Assembly: GCA_023388355.1 (NCBI GenBank)
Contig: JAEWGI010000019.1
Coordinates: 1 to 64,000, forward strand
Source: Pseudomonadota bacterium
GTDB lineage: Bacteria > Pseudomonadota > Gammaproteobacteria > Xanthomonadales > Xanthomonadaceae
Length of the DNA: 64,000 bases
Direction of reading: 5' to 3'
Position numbers and translations under genes: made by a program. Below, piece by piece: positions 18,265 through 26,432 of the stretch. The number at the start of each line of letters is the position of its first letter. Within the stretch, counting starts at the first letter, position 1. Under the pieces are notes generated by a model. It was not told the DNA's origin, did not search any database, and was given only the letters and a program-made list of their open reading frames with translations.

Positions 18265-19158
18265 TCAGTCTTCCGCCGCTTCGTCGTCGAACTCGCTGCT
18301 GAACTCCAGCGGTTCGTCCGCCGGGCGCGCGCTGGCCAGCGATTTGAGGTAGATCGGCGCGAGCGGCGCCTCCTGGACGATGTCGAGCAGGCGTTCCTTG
18401 GCCAGCTCCAGGATCGACAGGAAGGTAACCACCACGCCCAGGCGGCCCTCGCTGGCCTCGAACAGGGTCTCGAAGCGGTGGAAGGCGCCGTCCTCGAGCT
18501 TCGTCAGCAGTTCGCCCATGCGCTGGCGCACGCTCAGCGCGTCGCGCCGGATCGCGTGGCTGGTCAGCAGCTCGGCGCGCTTGAGCACCTCGTGCAGGGC
18601 CAGCAGCATCTCGCGCAGGTCCACCGGCGGCGGCAGCTTCACCGAGGCGCGGTCGGGGACGAACGCGGCCGCGGGCGAGGTGTCGCGATCCATGCGCGGC
18701 AGGGTGTCGAGGTCCTCGGCGGCCTGCTTGAAGCGCTCGTATTCCTGCAGGCGCCGTACCAGGTCGGCGCGCGGATCGTCTTCCTCGCCCTCCGCGGCGG
18801 GCGGCCGCGGCAGCAGCATCCGCGACTTGATCTCGGCCAGGATCGCGGCCATCACCAGGTACTCGGCCGCCAGCTCGAAGCGCAGCTCCTGCATCACCCC
18901 GATGTATTCGACGTACTGGCGGGTGATCTCGGCCACCGGGATGTCGAGGATGTCCAGGTTCTGGCGGCGGATCAGGTACAGCAGCAGGTCGAGCGGGCCT
19001 TCGAACGCCTCGAGGATCACCTCCAGCGCATCGGGCGGGATGTACAGATCCTGCGGGATCTGCAGCACCGGCTGGCCGTGCACCACCGCCAGCGGCATTT
19101 CCTGCTGCTGGGGATGGGCTGGCGCCTGCGCGGCGGTGTCCTGGGCGGGTTGGCTCAT
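18265..19158 (-). CDS. scpA: Segregation and condensation protein A (kleisin)
   Basis: A 297-residue kleisin that bridges the SMC heads. FEGPLDLLLYLIRRQNLDILDIPVAEITRQYVEYI is the canonical ScpA N-terminal motif, and AAEYLVMAAILAEIKSRMLLP follows. The C-terminal winged helix includes VVTFLSILELAKERLLDIVQ. The N-terminal 40 residues are Gln/Ala/Pro-rich. ATG at 19158 is taken; an upstream extension to 19311 is arginine-rich and unlikely. It is first in a minus-strand group scpA-scpB-rluB. The partner gene smc lies 29 kb away in this window. Confidence 0.94.
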   Translation of the reverse strand: MSQPAQDTAAQAPAHPQQQEMPLAVVHGQPVLQIPQDLYIPPDALEVILEAFEGPLDLLLYLIRRQNLDILDIPVAEITRQYVEYIGVMQELRFELAAEYLVMAAILAEIKSRMLLPRPPAAEGEEDDPRADLVRRLQEYERFKQAAEDLDTLPRMDRDTSPAAAFVPDRASVKLPPPVDLREMLLALHEVLKRAELLTSHAIRRDALSVRQRMGELLTKLEDGAFHRFETLFEASEGRLGVVVTFLSILELAKERLLDIVQEAPLAPIYLKSLASARPADEPLEFSSEFDDEAAED

Positions 19159-19487
19159 TCGCGGTGCGGCCCCCTCCGGGCCGTCTGGCTGGTCGAACTG
19201 CGGGTTTCCGCACCGGCGTACGCGGCTGCGCGCACTGGGGCGCGCGTCCCCGAAGGGTGCGCGGCCGGAATATCGCACTGGCTGGCAAAGCGTCTTGCGA
19301 CCGGGCGCCACGGGCAGGCCATGCCGGATGTCGGCAGAAGACTGCTGGGGGCTCGTCGGGTCTGGCCGAAGGGCCGCGACTCTGCGTCCTGCTGCGACGT
19401 GAGCGGCGATCGGCTGCGGAACTTGCGCCCTAGGGTAAGCGCTGTCCGGCGGGCTGTCCAGCGGGCAGGGCCGCGGCGTCTTCTAGA
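19159..19487. other. Divergent intergenic region scpA / yciI
   Basis: About 330 nt with no supported gene. It should hold the scpA promoter (leftward), which could not be identified. Near its right end a -10-like TAGAAT (19484-19489) points toward yciI. Open frames crossing it on the minus strand are antisense to yciI and have shadow composition. Confidence 0.5.
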
Positions 19488-19489
19488 AT
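19484..19489 (+). promoter_or_regulatory. Probable -10 element for yciI
   Basis: TAGAAT 32 nt before the preferred yciI ATG. The predicted start of transcription (about 19496) leaves a roughly 25-nt leader that contains a GTGGAGCAGGGCGG Shine-Dalgarno region. No clear -35 hexamer. Confidence 0.4.
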
Positions 19490-19520
19490 GATGGCGGTCA
19501 TGACTGGTGGAGCAGGGCGG

Positions 19521-19820
19521 ATGTGGTACGCGATCGAGGGCTACGACGGGGAACAGGTGCTCGACCGGCGCAGGGACGCACGTGAACGGCACCTGCAGCG
19601 GCTGCTGGCGCTGCGCGACGAGGGCCGGCTGTTGCTGGCCGGGCCGTGCCCGGCGATCGACGCCGAGGATCCGGGCCCGGCGGGCTTCAGCGGCAGCATC
19701 GTGATTGCCCAATTCCCTTCGCTGCAGGACGCGCGCGCCTGGGCCGACGCCGATCCCTACGTCGAGGCGGGGGTGTACAGCCGGGTGGAGGTGCGCCCGT
19801 TCCGCAAGGTATTGCCCTGA
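19521..19820 (+). CDS. yciI: YciI family protein
   Basis: A 99-residue protein of the YciI/YCII family, a ferredoxin-like dimeric fold with no settled enzymatic role. HLQRLLALRDEGRLLLAGP supplies the family His, and ADADPYVEAGVYSRVEVRPFRKV the conserved Asp and C terminus; both match the E. coli protein closely in length (98) and order. ATG at 19521 (MWYAIEGYDG) is chosen because family members start here; upstream in-frame ATGs at 19488-19500 sit on or next to the -10-like element. In many genomes yciI follows scpA/ispZ-type genes; here it is divergent from scpA. Confidence 0.92.
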   Translation: MWYAIEGYDGEQVLDRRRDARERHLQRLLALRDEGRLLLAGPCPAIDAEDPGPAGFSGSIVIAQFPSLQDARAWADADPYVEAGVYSRVEVRPFRKVLP

Positions 19821-19829
19821 CAGGCGGCT

Positions 19830-19878
19830 GACTCCCGCCGCAGGCGCGGCTTCGGCCGCGACCGCCGGGTCGGGAGTC
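19830..19878 (+). terminator. TTCG-tetraloop hairpin after yciI
   Basis: Ten nt after the yciI stop: outer arms GACTCCCG (19830-19837) and CGGGAGTC (19871-19878) enclose CGCGGC-TTCG-GCCGCG (19845-19860), a stable UUCG-capped stem. The inner part resembles the GCGGCTTCAGCCGCG repeats at 12.5 and 31.3 kb, so this may be a repeat copy acting as a terminator. There is no U-tract. Confidence 0.5.
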
Positions 19879-19985
19879 GACGGATCAGCAGGATCGGTCG
19901 CGGCTGGGTTGGCGGCCGCGGCGGGGTTGGCGGGGGTGGCGGCCGTGTTCCCGGGGCATGTTGCAACGTGCCATGCACGCCGGCC

Positions 19986-19999
19986 TGAAAACGTTTACA
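19986..19999 (+). promoter_or_regulatory. LacI-family operator-like palindrome before the GH3 gene
   Basis: TGAAAACGTTTACA, 33 nt before the GH3 start codon. It has the central CG and TGnAAnCGnTTnCA layout of LacI/GalR operators and overlaps a -10-like TACATT (19996-20001), a position suited to repression. A near-identical 14-mer lies at 42968-42981. The regulator is probably the LacI-type protein encoded two genes downstream at 22326. Confidence 0.6.
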
Positions 20000-20032
20000 T
20001 TCGCCCCACACCCGCCCCCCGTACAGGATTCG

Positions 20033-22303
20033 ATGACCCGTCCTGCGACCTGCAGCCGCCTGGTGCCGTTCCTGTCGACCGCGCTGGCGGCGCTGCTGGC
20101 GGCGCCAGCGGCGGCGGCCCCGGCGCACACGTCCGCAGGCGATGCCGCGGCCGAGCGCGCCTTCGTCGACGCGCTGATGGCGAAGATGACCCTGGCCGAC
20201 AAGCTGGGCCAGCTCAACCAGCCGCCGGGGGTGGGCAACAACACCGGGCCGACAGCGATGGCCGGCAGCGAGGACCAGGTGCGCCAGGGCCAGATCGGCT
20301 CCTGGCTGGGCACCCAGGGCGCGGCGCTGACCTGCCGCCTGCAGAAGATCGCGGTGGAGGAATCGCGGCTGGGCATCCCGCTGCTGTTCGCCTACGACGT
20401 GGTCCACGGCATGCGCACGATCTTCCCGGTGCCGCTGGGCGAGGCCTCCAGCTTCGATCCGGTGGAGGTGCGCAACGCCGCGCGGATCGCCGCGGTCGAG
20501 GCCACCGCCCACGGCGTGCACTGGACCTACGCACCGATGGTCGACATCGCCCGCGACCCGCGCTGGGGCCGGATCGTCGAGGGCGCGGGCGAAGACCCCT
20601 ACCTGGGCTCGGTGCTGGCGGCGGCGCGGGTGCGCGGCTTCCAGGGCGGGGACCTGGCCGCGCCCGACACCATGCTCGCCACCGCCAAGCACTTCGTGGC
20701 CTATGGCGCGGCGCAGGGCGGGCGCGACTACGACGTGGCGGACATCTCCGGGCGCAGCCTGCACGAGGTCTACCTGCCGCCGTTCAAGGCCGCCATCGAC
20801 GCCGGCGCGCAGTCGATCATGGCCAGCTTCAACGAGATCGGCGGGGTGCCGATGCACGCGCACGGGCCGCTGATCCAGGGCCTGCTGCGCGAACAGTGGG
20901 GCTGGGACGGGGTGCTGGTGAGCGACTACACCGGGGTGATGGAGCTGATGTCGCACGGCGTGGCCGCCACCCGCGAGGACGCCGGCCGGCTGGCGCTGCG
21001 CGCGGGCGTGGACGTGGACATGGTCAGCGCGATCTACCTGCAGGACCTGCCGGCCGCGGTCGAGGCCGGGCGCGTGCCGCTGGCCGAGGTGGATGCCTCG
21101 GTGCGGCGGGTGCTCAACGCCAAGTTCCGCCTCGGCCTGTTCGACGACCCCTACCGCTACTGCAGCGACCCGGCCCGGCAGGAGGCGCTGACGCTCACGC
21201 CGGAGCATCGCGCCGCCGCGCGGCGCATGGCGCAGCGCTCGATGGTCCTGCTCGAGAACGAGGGCGGCGTGCTGCCGCTGTCGAAGTCGATCGGGACGCT
21301 GGCGGTGATCGGGCCGCTGGCCGACGAGCCCTGGGCGATGCTGGGCAACTGGGTGGGCATCGGCCGGCCGGAGGACGCGGTGACCCCGCTGATGGCGCTG
21401 CGCGAGCGCCTGGGCCAGGACAGCCGGCTGCTGGTGGCGAAAGGTGCGCAGATCGACGGCGACGACACCTCCGGCTTCGACGAAGCGGTCCGCGCCGCGC
21501 GCCAGGCCGACGCCGTGCTGATGTTCCTCGGCGAGCACCCGGAGATGAGTGCGGAAGCCAACAACCGCACCTCGCTCGACCTGCCCGGCGTGCAGGAGCA
21601 GCTGGCGCTGGCGGTCGCCGCGACCGGCAGGCCAGTCGTGGTGGCGCTGCTCAACGGCCGGCCGCTGTCGACCGGCGCGCTGCAGGGCAGGGTGCCGGCG
21701 ATCCTGGAGGCGTGGTTCCCGGGCGTGGAAGGCGGCAATGCCATCGTCGACCTGCTGTTCGGCGACGTGGCGCCGTCGGGCAAGCTGCCGGTCACCGTGC
21801 CGCGCAACGTCGGCCAGGTACCGGTCTACCACGCGCGCCGCAACACCGGGCGGCCGCCGGCGGCGGACAACAAGTTCACCAGCAAGTACATCGACGTGCA
21901 CTGGACGCCGCTGTACCCGTTCGGACACGGCCTGTCCTACACCACGTTCGAGTACGGCCAGCCGCAGGTCGAACGCGCGACGGTCTCCATCGCCGACCCG
22001 CGCCAGCGGGTGCGCGTGCGGGTGACCAACACCGGCCCGCGCGCCGGCACCGAGGTGGTGCAGCTGTACCTGCGCGACGACGTGGCCAGCGTGACCCGGC
22101 CGGTGCGCGAGCTGCGCGGGTTCCGCCGCGTCGAGCTGCAGCCGGGCGAATCGCGCGAGGTGGAGTTCGAGCTCGGCTTCGAGGACCTGGCGCTGTTCGA
22201 TGCGCGCATGCGGCAGGTGCTGGAGCCGGGCGGTTTCACCGTGTTCGCCGGCGGCAGTTCGCTGGCGCAGCGGTCGGTGCGGTTCGAGGTGGTGGCGCAA
22301 TGA
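20033..22303 (+). CDS. Periplasmic beta-glucosidase, glycoside hydrolase family 3 (BglX-like)
   Basis: A 756-residue exported GH3 enzyme that removes glucose from beta-glucosides and short beta-glucans. Signal peptide at residues 1-29 (ending APAAAAPA). The GH3 N-terminal barrel carries KHF at 219-221 and nucleophile D298 in WDGVLVSDYTGV. The GH3 C-terminal sandwich begins near RRMAQRSMVLLENEGGVLPL. A fibronectin III-like domain ends the protein (TRPVRELRGFRRVELQPGESREVEFEL). Length matches BglX (about 765). ATG at 20033 gives the signal peptide. It is first in a saccharide locus, preceded by a LacI-type operator and followed after 22 nt by the lacI-type gene. Confidence 0.94.
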   Translation: MTRPATCSRLVPFLSTALAALLAAPAAAAPAHTSAGDAAAERAFVDALMAKMTLADKLGQLNQPPGVGNNTGPTAMAGSEDQVRQGQIGSWLGTQGAALTCRLQKIAVEESRLGIPLLFAYDVVHGMRTIFPVPLGEASSFDPVEVRNAARIAAVEATAHGVHWTYAPMVDIARDPRWGRIVEGAGEDPYLGSVLAAARVRGFQGGDLAAPDTMLATAKHFVAYGAAQGGRDYDVADISGRSLHEVYLPPFKAAIDAGAQSIMASFNEIGGVPMHAHGPLIQGLLREQWGWDGVLVSDYTGVMELMSHGVAATREDAGRLALRAGVDVDMVSAIYLQDLPAAVEAGRVPLAEVDASVRRVLNAKFRLGLFDDPYRYCSDPARQEALTLTPEHRAAARRMAQRSMVLLENEGGVLPLSKSIGTLAVIGPLADEPWAMLGNWVGIGRPEDAVTPLMALRERLGQDSRLLVAKGAQIDGDDTSGFDEAVRAARQADAVLMFLGEHPEMSAEANNRTSLDLPGVQEQLALAVAATGRPVVVALLNGRPLSTGALQGRVPAILEAWFPGVEGGNAIVDLLFGDVAPSGKLPVTVPRNVGQVPVYHARRNTGRPPAADNKFTSKYIDVHWTPLYPFGHGLSYTTFEYGQPQVERATVSIADPRQRVRVRVTNTGPRAGTEVVQLYLRDDVASVTRPVRELRGFRRVELQPGESREVEFELGFEDLALFDARMRQVLEPGGFTVFAGGSSLAQRSVRFEVVAQ

Positions 22304-22325
22304 GGCCGGCCGCGGGAGGGCGGGG

Positions 22326-23333
22326 ATGAGCGTGACGATCAAGGACGTGGCGCGGCAGGCCAAGGTGTCGGTGGCCACCGTGTCGCGGGCGCTGAACGGA
22401 CACCCCAACGTGGCCGAAGACGTGCGCCAGCGCGTGCTGGACGTGGCCGCGGAGCTGCGCTACAGCCCGCACCACGCCGCGCGCAGCCTGAGCAGCCGGC
22501 GCACCCAGACCATCGGCGTGGTGCTGCCCGACCTGTACGGCGAGTTCTTTTCCGAGCTGATGCGCGGCATCGACCACGTCGCCCGCGAGCGCGGCCTGTA
22601 CCTGCTGGTGTCGAGCTACCACGGCAACCCGCAGGAGCAGGGAGCCGCGTTGCGCACCATGCGCGGGCGGGTGGACGGGCTGCTGCTGATGTCGCCCTTC
22701 GTGGCCGGAGCCGAGGCCCTGGCCGCGGACCTGCCGCCGATGCCGGTGGTACTGATGAATCCGCCGCTGGCCGAGAGCGCGCAGCCCTCGGTCGGCGTGG
22801 ACAACCACGGCGGCGCGATGGCGATGGTGCGCCACCTGCTCGGCGCCGGGCACCGGCGCATCGCCTTCATCGCCGGGCCGGAGGACAACTTCGACGCCTG
22901 CGAGCGCCTGCGCGGCTATCGCGACGCGCTGGCGCAGCTCGCGCCGGGCAGCGAGCCCCGGGTGCTGCAGGGGCGGTTCGACGAAGCCTCCGGACACCTC
23001 GCCGGCCGGCGCCTGCTGGAGGACGCGGAGCGTCCAGACGCGGTGTTCGCCGCCAACGACATGATGGCGCTGGGCTGCCTGTTCGCGTTCAGCCAGGCGG
23101 GGCTGCGGGTGCCGGAGGACATCGCCCTGGCCGGCTTCGACGACATCCCGCTTTCGCGTTACGTGCACCCGCCGCTGACCACGATGCGGGTCGAGATCGC
23201 CGAGCTCGGCGCGCGCGCTATCCGGCGCCTGCTCGACGCCGGTCCCGGCGCGCCGGGCGCCGCCGGTCCGGACCTGCTGCAGCCGGAGCTCGTGATCAGG
23301 CCATCGAGCCGGGCGCGCGGCGACAGCGGATGA
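22326..23333 (+). CDS. LacI-family transcriptional regulator
   Basis: A 335-residue sugar-responsive regulator. The N-terminal helix-turn-helix TIKDVARQAKVSVATVSRALNG (residues 4-25) and hinge helix HHAARSLSSRRTQTIGVVLP are canonical. The periplasmic-binding-protein-like sensor follows (AGPEDNFDACERLRGYRDAL, AVFAANDMMALG, VPEDIALAGFDDIPLSRYVHPPLTTM). It is encoded between the GH3 and TonB-receptor genes, so it probably controls the locus through TGAAAACGNTTACA sites at 19986 and 42968. The inducer is unknown; a glucobiose or glucose is plausible. GGGAGGGCGGGG precedes the ATG. Confidence 0.94.
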   Translation: MSVTIKDVARQAKVSVATVSRALNGHPNVAEDVRQRVLDVAAELRYSPHHAARSLSSRRTQTIGVVLPDLYGEFFSELMRGIDHVARERGLYLLVSSYHGNPQEQGAALRTMRGRVDGLLLMSPFVAGAEALAADLPPMPVVLMNPPLAESAQPSVGVDNHGGAMAMVRHLLGAGHRRIAFIAGPEDNFDACERLRGYRDALAQLAPGSEPRVLQGRFDEASGHLAGRRLLEDAERPDAVFAANDMMALGCLFAFSQAGLRVPEDIALAGFDDIPLSRYVHPPLTTMRVEIAELGARAIRRLLDAGPGAPGAAGPDLLQPELVIRPSSRARGDSG

Positions 23334-23430
23334 GCAAGGGCGCGGATCCGATCCGCGGCCGGAGTTGAAAGAAAGGCATTGCGCCGATCCCCCGTTTCAA
23401 CGACGAAGCAAGCCCTGGGAGGGGCACACC

Positions 23431-26388
23431 ATGAACCGCAAGTCCCGTTCCGCGTCGCGCAGGTTCGAGCGCAGCCTGCTCAGCTGCGCCCTGGCCGGCT
23501 GCATGCTGCTCTCGGCGCCGGCCCTGGCGCAGTCCACCGGCGCCACCGTCCGCGGCCAGGTGATGGCCGACTCCACGCCCGCCGCACAGGCGCAGGTCAC
23601 CGCCACCAACATCGCCACCGGCCTGACCCGCAGCGTGCAGACCGGGCCCAACGGCAGCTACAACCTCGCCGGGCTGCCGCCGGGCACCTATCGCATCGAC
23701 GTCAGCGCCAACGGCCAGGCCAGCTCGCAGACCGTCACCCTGGCCGTGGGCCAGACCGCGACGCTCGACCTCGGCGTGGGCGGCGTGGCCGAAACCGCGA
23801 GCGAGGGCGCGGCGACCGACCTGGACGCGGTGCTGGTCACGGCGCAGTCGCTGGTCGAGACGCGCACGTCGGAGATCGCGACCTACGTGTCGCAGCGGCA
23901 GATCGAGGCGCTGCCGCAGAACTCGCGCAACTTCCTCGCCTTCGCCGACACGGTGCCCGGGATGGTGTTCACCACCGAGACCAACGGCAATACCCGGCTG
24001 CGGTCCGGCGCCCAGACGGCGTCGGGGATCAATGTCTACATCGACGGCGTCGGCCAGAAGAACTACACCCTGCCGGGCGGGGCCACAGGTCAGGACTCCA
24101 GCCGCGGCAATCCGTTCCCGCAGTCGGCGATCGGCGAATACAAGGTCATCACCCAGAACTACAAGGCCGAGTTCGACCAGATCAGCAGCGCGGCGATCGT
24201 CGCGGTCACGCGTTCGGGAAGCAACGACTTCCAGGGCAACTTCTTCTGGGACAAGACCAGCACCGACTGGCGCAAGGCCACGGAGTTCGAAGAACGCGCG
24301 GGCTTCAAGGAGGAGTCGTCGCAGGAACAGTACGGCGTTTCCTTCGGCGGCCCGATCATCGCCGACCGCGCGCATTTCTTCATCGCCTACGAGGCCAAGG
24401 AAATCCGGACCCCGCGCAGCCTGGAGATCGGGCGCGGGTTCGACCTCGACGATCTTCCGCCGGCGCTGCGCGACGCCTTCGGCACCGGCTCGCTCAATTC
24501 GCCGTTCAAGGAGGACCTGTACTTCGCCAAGGTCGACTGGCTGTTCGGCCAGGACCACCTGTTCGAGCTGAGCGTGAAGCGCCGCGAGGAAAGCGACATC
24601 GGCGGCGTGGGCGGGCAGACCCCGCTGGTCGCCGGCGTCGACAACACCAACGAGGAAACGCGCGTCGACCTGCGCTACCAGTTCACCCGCGGGGACTGGC
24701 TCAACGATGCCCACCTCACGTACGAGGAAGCCTACTGGAGCCCGCGTCCGACCACCATGGAGCCGGGCTACGTGCTGGTCGACGGCGGACGCAACGACGT
24801 GATCTTCCGCGGCGGCGGCAGCCCCAACTACCAGAACAAGGGCCAGGAGGGCTGGTCGTTCCAGAACGACCTGACCTTTACCGGCTGGCTGGGCCACACC
24901 ATCAAGATGGGGCTGAAGTTCAAGTCCGTGGAAGTGGCGGCGCAGGAGCGCAACTTCTACAACCCGCAGTTCTATTACGACATCCAGGAAAGCACCACGG
25001 TCCCGTTCCTGGTGTCCTTCGGCGCTCCGCTCGCGGGCGTGGGCGACGGCAGCGTGGCCTCGCGCAACCGCCAGTTCGGCATCTACATCCAGGACGACTG
25101 GGACGTGACCGACCGCCTGCAGCTCAACCTCGGCGTGCGCTGGGACTACGAACAGACGCCGGGCCACGAGGACTACGTGACCCCGGCCGCGGTGGTCGCT
25201 GCGCTGGAGGCGTCGGAGGCGATCAACGCGCCCGGGTCGGGCATCGATATCCGCGACTACATCAGCACCGGCGGCAACCGCAAGCCCGACCGCGACAACT
25301 GGGCGCCGCGACTGGGCTTCTCCTACGACCTGAGCGGCGACCAGCGGCACGTGCTGTTCGGCGGAATGGGCCGCTCCTACGACCGCAACCTGTTCGACTA
25401 CCTCCAGAACGAAGTGACCAAGGCCTCGTTCCCGCAGTTCACCTACGAGTTCGATACACCGGCCCATCCCTGCGAGACCGCGAACTGCCTGGAGTGGAGC
25501 CCGGCCTACCTGGATCCGGAGGCGCTGCGCGCGGTGGCCTCGGCGGACGGCTCGGGGCGCGAGGTCTACCTCAACCACAACGACCTGGCGGTTCCCTATT
25601 CGGACCAGTTCAGCATCGGCATCCGCAACACCCTGGGCGACTGGAACACCGAAGTGACGCTGTCGCATATCCGCAGCAGGGACGGGGTGGCGGCGTTCCT
25701 GGGCAACCGCCGCGAGGGCGGCGCGTTCTTCGCCCCCGGCACCACCTGGGGACAGCCCTGGGGCCAGAATTTCGCGCCCTTCGGCACCCTGGCCCTGATC
25801 GGCAACGCGCTGGAGACCAGGTCGAACGCGCTCTACCTCAAGGCCGACAAGCCCTACACCCGCCAGTCGGGCTGGGGCGTGACCGTTGCCTACACCTACA
25901 CCGACGGCGAGCAGAACAGCAATATCACCGGCTGGCCCGGCGCCTTCGACTATCCCACCATCGACGGCTACGGCTGGTTTCCGGCGCGCTACGTGCCCAG
26001 GCACCGGCTGGTGGCGACGGGCATCTACGACGCGCCCTGGGGGCTCACCGTGTCGGCGAAGCTGACCCTGGCCTCGCACACGCCCGACTACGGCATCAAC
26101 TGCTATGACGCGCCGGACTGGAACAACTGCTTCTTCGACTGGTTCGTTCCGGAAGGCAGCATCGGCTTCAAGCAGTTCGACATCGCCGTGGTCAAGGAAT
26201 GGGAGCCGTCGGACCGGATACGCCTGCGGGTGCGCGCGGATCTGCTCAACGCATTCAACTGGGTCAACTATGCGGACTACAACGACTGGTACGGCGCTCC
26301 CGGCGAACGCGATCCGAACTGGGGACTGCCGAGCAGCCAGTACCTGCCGACGCGACAGTTCAAGCTGTCGTTCGGCCTGGACTGGTGA
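23431..26388 (+). CDS. TonB-dependent receptor, Oar-like, with carboxypeptidase-regulatory domain
   Basis: A 985-residue outer membrane transporter. The signal peptide spans about residues 1-33 (ending SAPALAQ). A carboxypeptidase-regulatory-like domain follows (about 36-118: TGATVRGQVMADSTPAAQAQV ... GSYNLAGLPPGTYRIDVSANG). Then comes a plug domain (LPQNSRNFLAFADTVPG, VNVYIDG-type loop) and a large beta-barrel ending in aromatic W. GGGAGGGG lies 8 nt upstream of the ATG. Placement between lacI and a GH144-type gene argues for saccharide uptake across the outer membrane. A TTGAAA...TTTCAA pair (about 23366-23401) lies in its leader and is of unknown meaning. Confidence 0.93.
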   Translation: MNRKSRSASRRFERSLLSCALAGCMLLSAPALAQSTGATVRGQVMADSTPAAQAQVTATNIATGLTRSVQTGPNGSYNLAGLPPGTYRIDVSANGQASSQTVTLAVGQTATLDLGVGGVAETASEGAATDLDAVLVTAQSLVETRTSEIATYVSQRQIEALPQNSRNFLAFADTVPGMVFTTETNGNTRLRSGAQTASGINVYIDGVGQKNYTLPGGATGQDSSRGNPFPQSAIGEYKVITQNYKAEFDQISSAAIVAVTRSGSNDFQGNFFWDKTSTDWRKATEFEERAGFKEESSQEQYGVSFGGPIIADRAHFFIAYEAKEIRTPRSLEIGRGFDLDDLPPALRDAFGTGSLNSPFKEDLYFAKVDWLFGQDHLFELSVKRREESDIGGVGGQTPLVAGVDNTNEETRVDLRYQFTRGDWLNDAHLTYEEAYWSPRPTTMEPGYVLVDGGRNDVIFRGGGSPNYQNKGQEGWSFQNDLTFTGWLGHTIKMGLKFKSVEVAAQERNFYNPQFYYDIQESTTVPFLVSFGAPLAGVGDGSVASRNRQFGIYIQDDWDVTDRLQLNLGVRWDYEQTPGHEDYVTPAAVVAALEASEAINAPGSGIDIRDYISTGGNRKPDRDNWAPRLGFSYDLSGDQRHVLFGGMGRSYDRNLFDYLQNEVTKASFPQFTYEFDTPAHPCETANCLEWSPAYLDPEALRAVASADGSGREVYLNHNDLAVPYSDQFSIGIRNTLGDWNTEVTLSHIRSRDGVAAFLGNRREGGAFFAPGTTWGQPWGQNFAPFGTLALIGNALETRSNALYLKADKPYTRQSGWGVTVAYTYTDGEQNSNITGWPGAFDYPTIDGYGWFPARYVPRHRLVATGIYDAPWGLTVSAKLTLASHTPDYGINCYDAPDWNNCFFDWFVPEGSIGFKQFDIAVVKEWEPSDRIRLRVRADLLNAFNWVNYADYNDWYGAPGERDPNWGLPSSQYLPTRQFKLSFGLDW

Positions 26389-26432
26389 GCCGACGGCGAT
26401 GCCAGGGCAGCACGTGAACCGGGCCGGGCGCC